Made by a program: the position numbers and the translations under genes. A model generated the notes under the pieces. It had not been told where the DNA came from. It saw nothing but the letters and a program-made list of their open reading frames with translations, and searched no databases. Shown here one piece after another: positions 62,834 through 64,000 of a stretch of 64,000 bases of DNA; within the stretch, counting starts at the first letter, position 1; each line of letters opens with the position of its first letter. The stretch is from Rhodobacteraceae bacterium Alg231-04 (GTDB lineage Bacteria; Pseudomonadota; Alphaproteobacteria; Rhodobacterales; Rhodobacteraceae): assembly GCA_900143635.1 (NCBI GenBank), contig FREY01000014.1:1-64000 (forward strand), in the 5' to 3' direction.

Positions 62834-62862
62834 GTGACAGGGCGGTTTTTCTTCGCTAGCGT
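62834..62862 (+). promoter_or_regulatory. Promoter of the DAHP synthase leader transcript
   Basis: GTGACA (62834-62839), 17-base spacer, TAGCGT (62857-62862). The start point expected seven bases on falls on the A of the leader ATG (62869), implying a leaderless transcript, as in the trpL RNA of Sinorhizobium. Confidence 0.5.
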
Positions 62863-62868
62863 CCGCCC

Positions 62869-62946
62869 ATGACCCACGTAAACACCACCTTCTGGTATTT
62901 TTATTATCCGCGCCATCAGGCGGCCGGAAGGGTCTGCGTGTTCTGA
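62869..62946 (+). CDS. Aromatic leader peptide (attenuation) upstream of DAHP synthase
   Basis: 25 codons: MTHVNTT, then Phe-Trp-Tyr-Phe-Tyr-Tyr, then PRHQAAGRVCVF and TGA 62944. Six consecutive aromatic codons in a tiny ORF placed 108 bases before a gene of aromatic biosynthesis are the hallmark of ribosome-mediated attenuation. No Shine-Dalgarno is visible, in keeping with a leaderless start. Hairpin TTCTGA/TCAGAA (62941-62946 with 62956-62961) includes the stop codon. Confidence 0.75.
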   Translation: MTHVNTTFWYFYYPRHQAAGRVCVF

Positions 62947-62980
62947 GTTCCAGGGTCAGAAACCGCAAGACAGCAAACCG

Positions 62981-63005
62981 AACCGCCCCTTACGAGGCGG
63001 TTTTT
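62981..63005 (+). terminator. Attenuator hairpin before DAHP synthase
   Basis: AACCGCC (62981-62987) pairs with GGCGGTT (62996-63002), followed by TTT. GGCGG at 62919-62923, inside the leader ORF, can pair with the same CCGCC and would act as antiterminator arm when a ribosome stalls upstream at the aromatic codons. Confidence 0.7.
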
Positions 63006-63054
63006 GTGTTTTCAGACATACCGTCCGGGGGGCTCCGCTAAGGAAAGCCAACCA

Positions 63055-64000
63055 ATGACTGCCCAAACCCAAAACCTTCGCATCTCTGGCATGCAGGAAC
63101 TTGTTTCACCGGAAGAGCTGGCAACACGCCTGCCTCTGAACAGCACTGTTGCGGACACCGTCCTAGATGGCCGGGCGTCCATACAAAAGATCCTGCACGG
63201 GGCTGACGACCGGCTGATTGCGATTGTGGGGCCTTGCTCCATCCACGACCCGAAGGCGGCTCTGGAATATGCACGCCGACTTGCTCCGCTGCGCGAAAGA
63301 CTCTCGGGGCAGCTGGAAATTGTCATGCGCGTCTACTTCGAAAAACCCCGCACGATTGGCGGCTGGAAAGGGCTGATCAACGACCCTGGCCTTGATGAAA
63401 GCTTCCGCATCAATGACGGGCTGGCCGCCGCCCGCGGCCTCTGCCTTGAGATCAACAGCTTGGGGCTTCCCGTTGGCACTGAATTCCTCGATGCTTCGGT
63501 GCCGCAGTACATCTCCGACCTGGTCGCTTGGGCGGCGATTGGTGCCCGCACCACCGAAAGCCAGATCCACCGTGAAATGGCCTCCGGGCTCAGCTGTCCG
63601 GTTGGGTTCAAAAATGGCACCGGCGGCAATGTCCAAATCGCGCTGGACGCAGTGCGCTCTGCCGCCCGACCCCATCATTTCATGGCCACATCGCCAAATG
63701 GTCGCGCGGCAATTGCTGCCACATCCGGAAACCCGGATTGTCACGTTATTCTGCGCGGTGGCGGTGGCACCAACTATGATGCGGGTTCGGTGGAGCTGGC
63801 CTGCTCCAAGGCCGCCCGCGACGGTATTCGCCCGCAGGTGATGATCGACGCCAGTCACGCCAACAGCGCCAAAGATCCGGCGCGTCAGTCTATTGTCCTG
63901 TCCAATGTGGCAGAACAGCTTTCCGGCGGCGAAGCGCGCGTCACCGGGGTGATGATCGAAAGCCATCTGGTTGCTGGCCGCCAGGACCTGCCAAAAGACG
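63055..64000 (+). CDS. aroG: 3-deoxy-7-phosphoheptulonate (DAHP) synthase, class I, 3' end beyond window
   Basis: The frame from ATG 63055 (AAGGAAAG upstream) is open to the window end, 315 codons. It shows IVGPCSIHDPKAALEYA, VMRVYFEKPRTIGGWKGL, GTEFLDASVPQYISDLVAWA, ARTTESQIHREMASGLSCPV and MIDASHANS, the complete class I (AroF/G/H) core that condenses PEP and erythrose-4-phosphate. Only the C-terminal 35-40 residues are missing. Which aromatic amino acid inhibits it cannot be read safely. Gene symbol is for the family. Confidence 0.93.
   Translation, partial: MTAQTQNLRISGMQELVSPEELATRLPLNSTVADTVLDGRASIQKILHGADDRLIAIVGPCSIHDPKAALEYARRLAPLRERLSGQLEIVMRVYFEKPRTIGGWKGLINDPGLDESFRINDGLAAARGLCLEINSLGLPVGTEFLDASVPQYISDLVAWAAIGARTTESQIHREMASGLSCPVGFKNGTGGNVQIALDAVRSAARPHHFMATSPNGRAAIAATSGNPDCHVILRGGGGTNYDAGSVELACSKAARDGIRPQVMIDASHANSAKDPARQSIVLSNVAEQLSGGEARVTGVMIESHLVAGRQDLPKD

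Overview
The window is chromosomal DNA of an alphaproteobacterium, almost certainly a marine Rhodobacteraceae (Roseobacter group). The evidence is gene content and order: pckA divergent from chvI-chvG-hprK-PTS EIIA-HPr; a zinc-ribbon DinB; the lepB-rnc-era-recO cluster; a methylsuccinyl-CoA dehydrogenase-type enzyme plus etfBA; cysteine-free S14; DUF1127 mini-proteins; and a GC-rich, chromosome-like coding pattern. There are no rRNA, tRNA, CRISPR or prophage genes. The only mobile element is the end of an IS5-family insertion sequence at the left edge.

Layout. 1-277: IS end. 0.46-7.8 kb: housekeeping and accessory genes (hydrolase, MFS exporter, ZapE ATPase, Pol IV, NUDIX, pyrF, a membrane methyltransferase) with a probable minus-strand small RNA near 5.7 kb. 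8-16 kb: clpB, a TVP38-like membrane protein, then acpS, lepB-rnc-era, a DUF1491 gene and recO. 16-23 kb: two lipoproteins, the mcd-like acyl-CoA dehydrogenase, a TauE exporter, a dGTPase and pckA. 23-28 kb: ChvI/ChvG and the incomplete PTS (HprK, EIIA, HPr), in which only a decayed 3' end of rapZ remains. 28-37 kb: 3-hydroxybutyryl-CoA dehydrogenase, etfBA, cobalamin adenosyltransferase, parC and others.

37.7-60.1 kb: the ribosomal megaoperon (tuf, S10, spc and alpha operons), broken into transcriptional blocks. Foreign genes sit between tuf and rpsJ (an outer-membrane beta-barrel ORF with one in-frame stop), rplW and rplB (a HEPN-like helical protein), rplP and rpmC (DUF2145 pair, TIGR02466, DUF6122), rpmD and rplO (two DUF1127 proteins, a CcsR-like RNA hairpin, MAPEG), and adk and rpsM (a secreted protein). 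Terminators end the block before four of these five insertions and candidate promoters precede several of the resumed blocks.

60.2-64 kb: a chemoreceptor with a tandemly duplicated CHASE3-type sensor, then a class I DAHP synthase running off the window. In front of the synthase is a 25-residue leader ORF with six consecutive aromatic codons (Phe-Trp-Tyr-Phe-Tyr-Tyr), a promoter placed so that the transcript would begin at the AUG, and a terminator hairpin. This is a probable ribosome-mediated, leaderless attenuator sensing all three aromatic amino acids, and the most striking regulatory system in the window.

How the genes fit together. The mcd-like dehydrogenase would pass electrons to EtfAB; ethylmalonyl-CoA and methylmalonyl-CoA mutases of the same pathway need adenosylcobalamin, made with the adenosyltransferase next to etfBA; and PEP carboxykinase and the ChvGI/PTS block would set the switch to gluconeogenic growth. 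All functional calls rest on motif recognition by eye; no database search was run.
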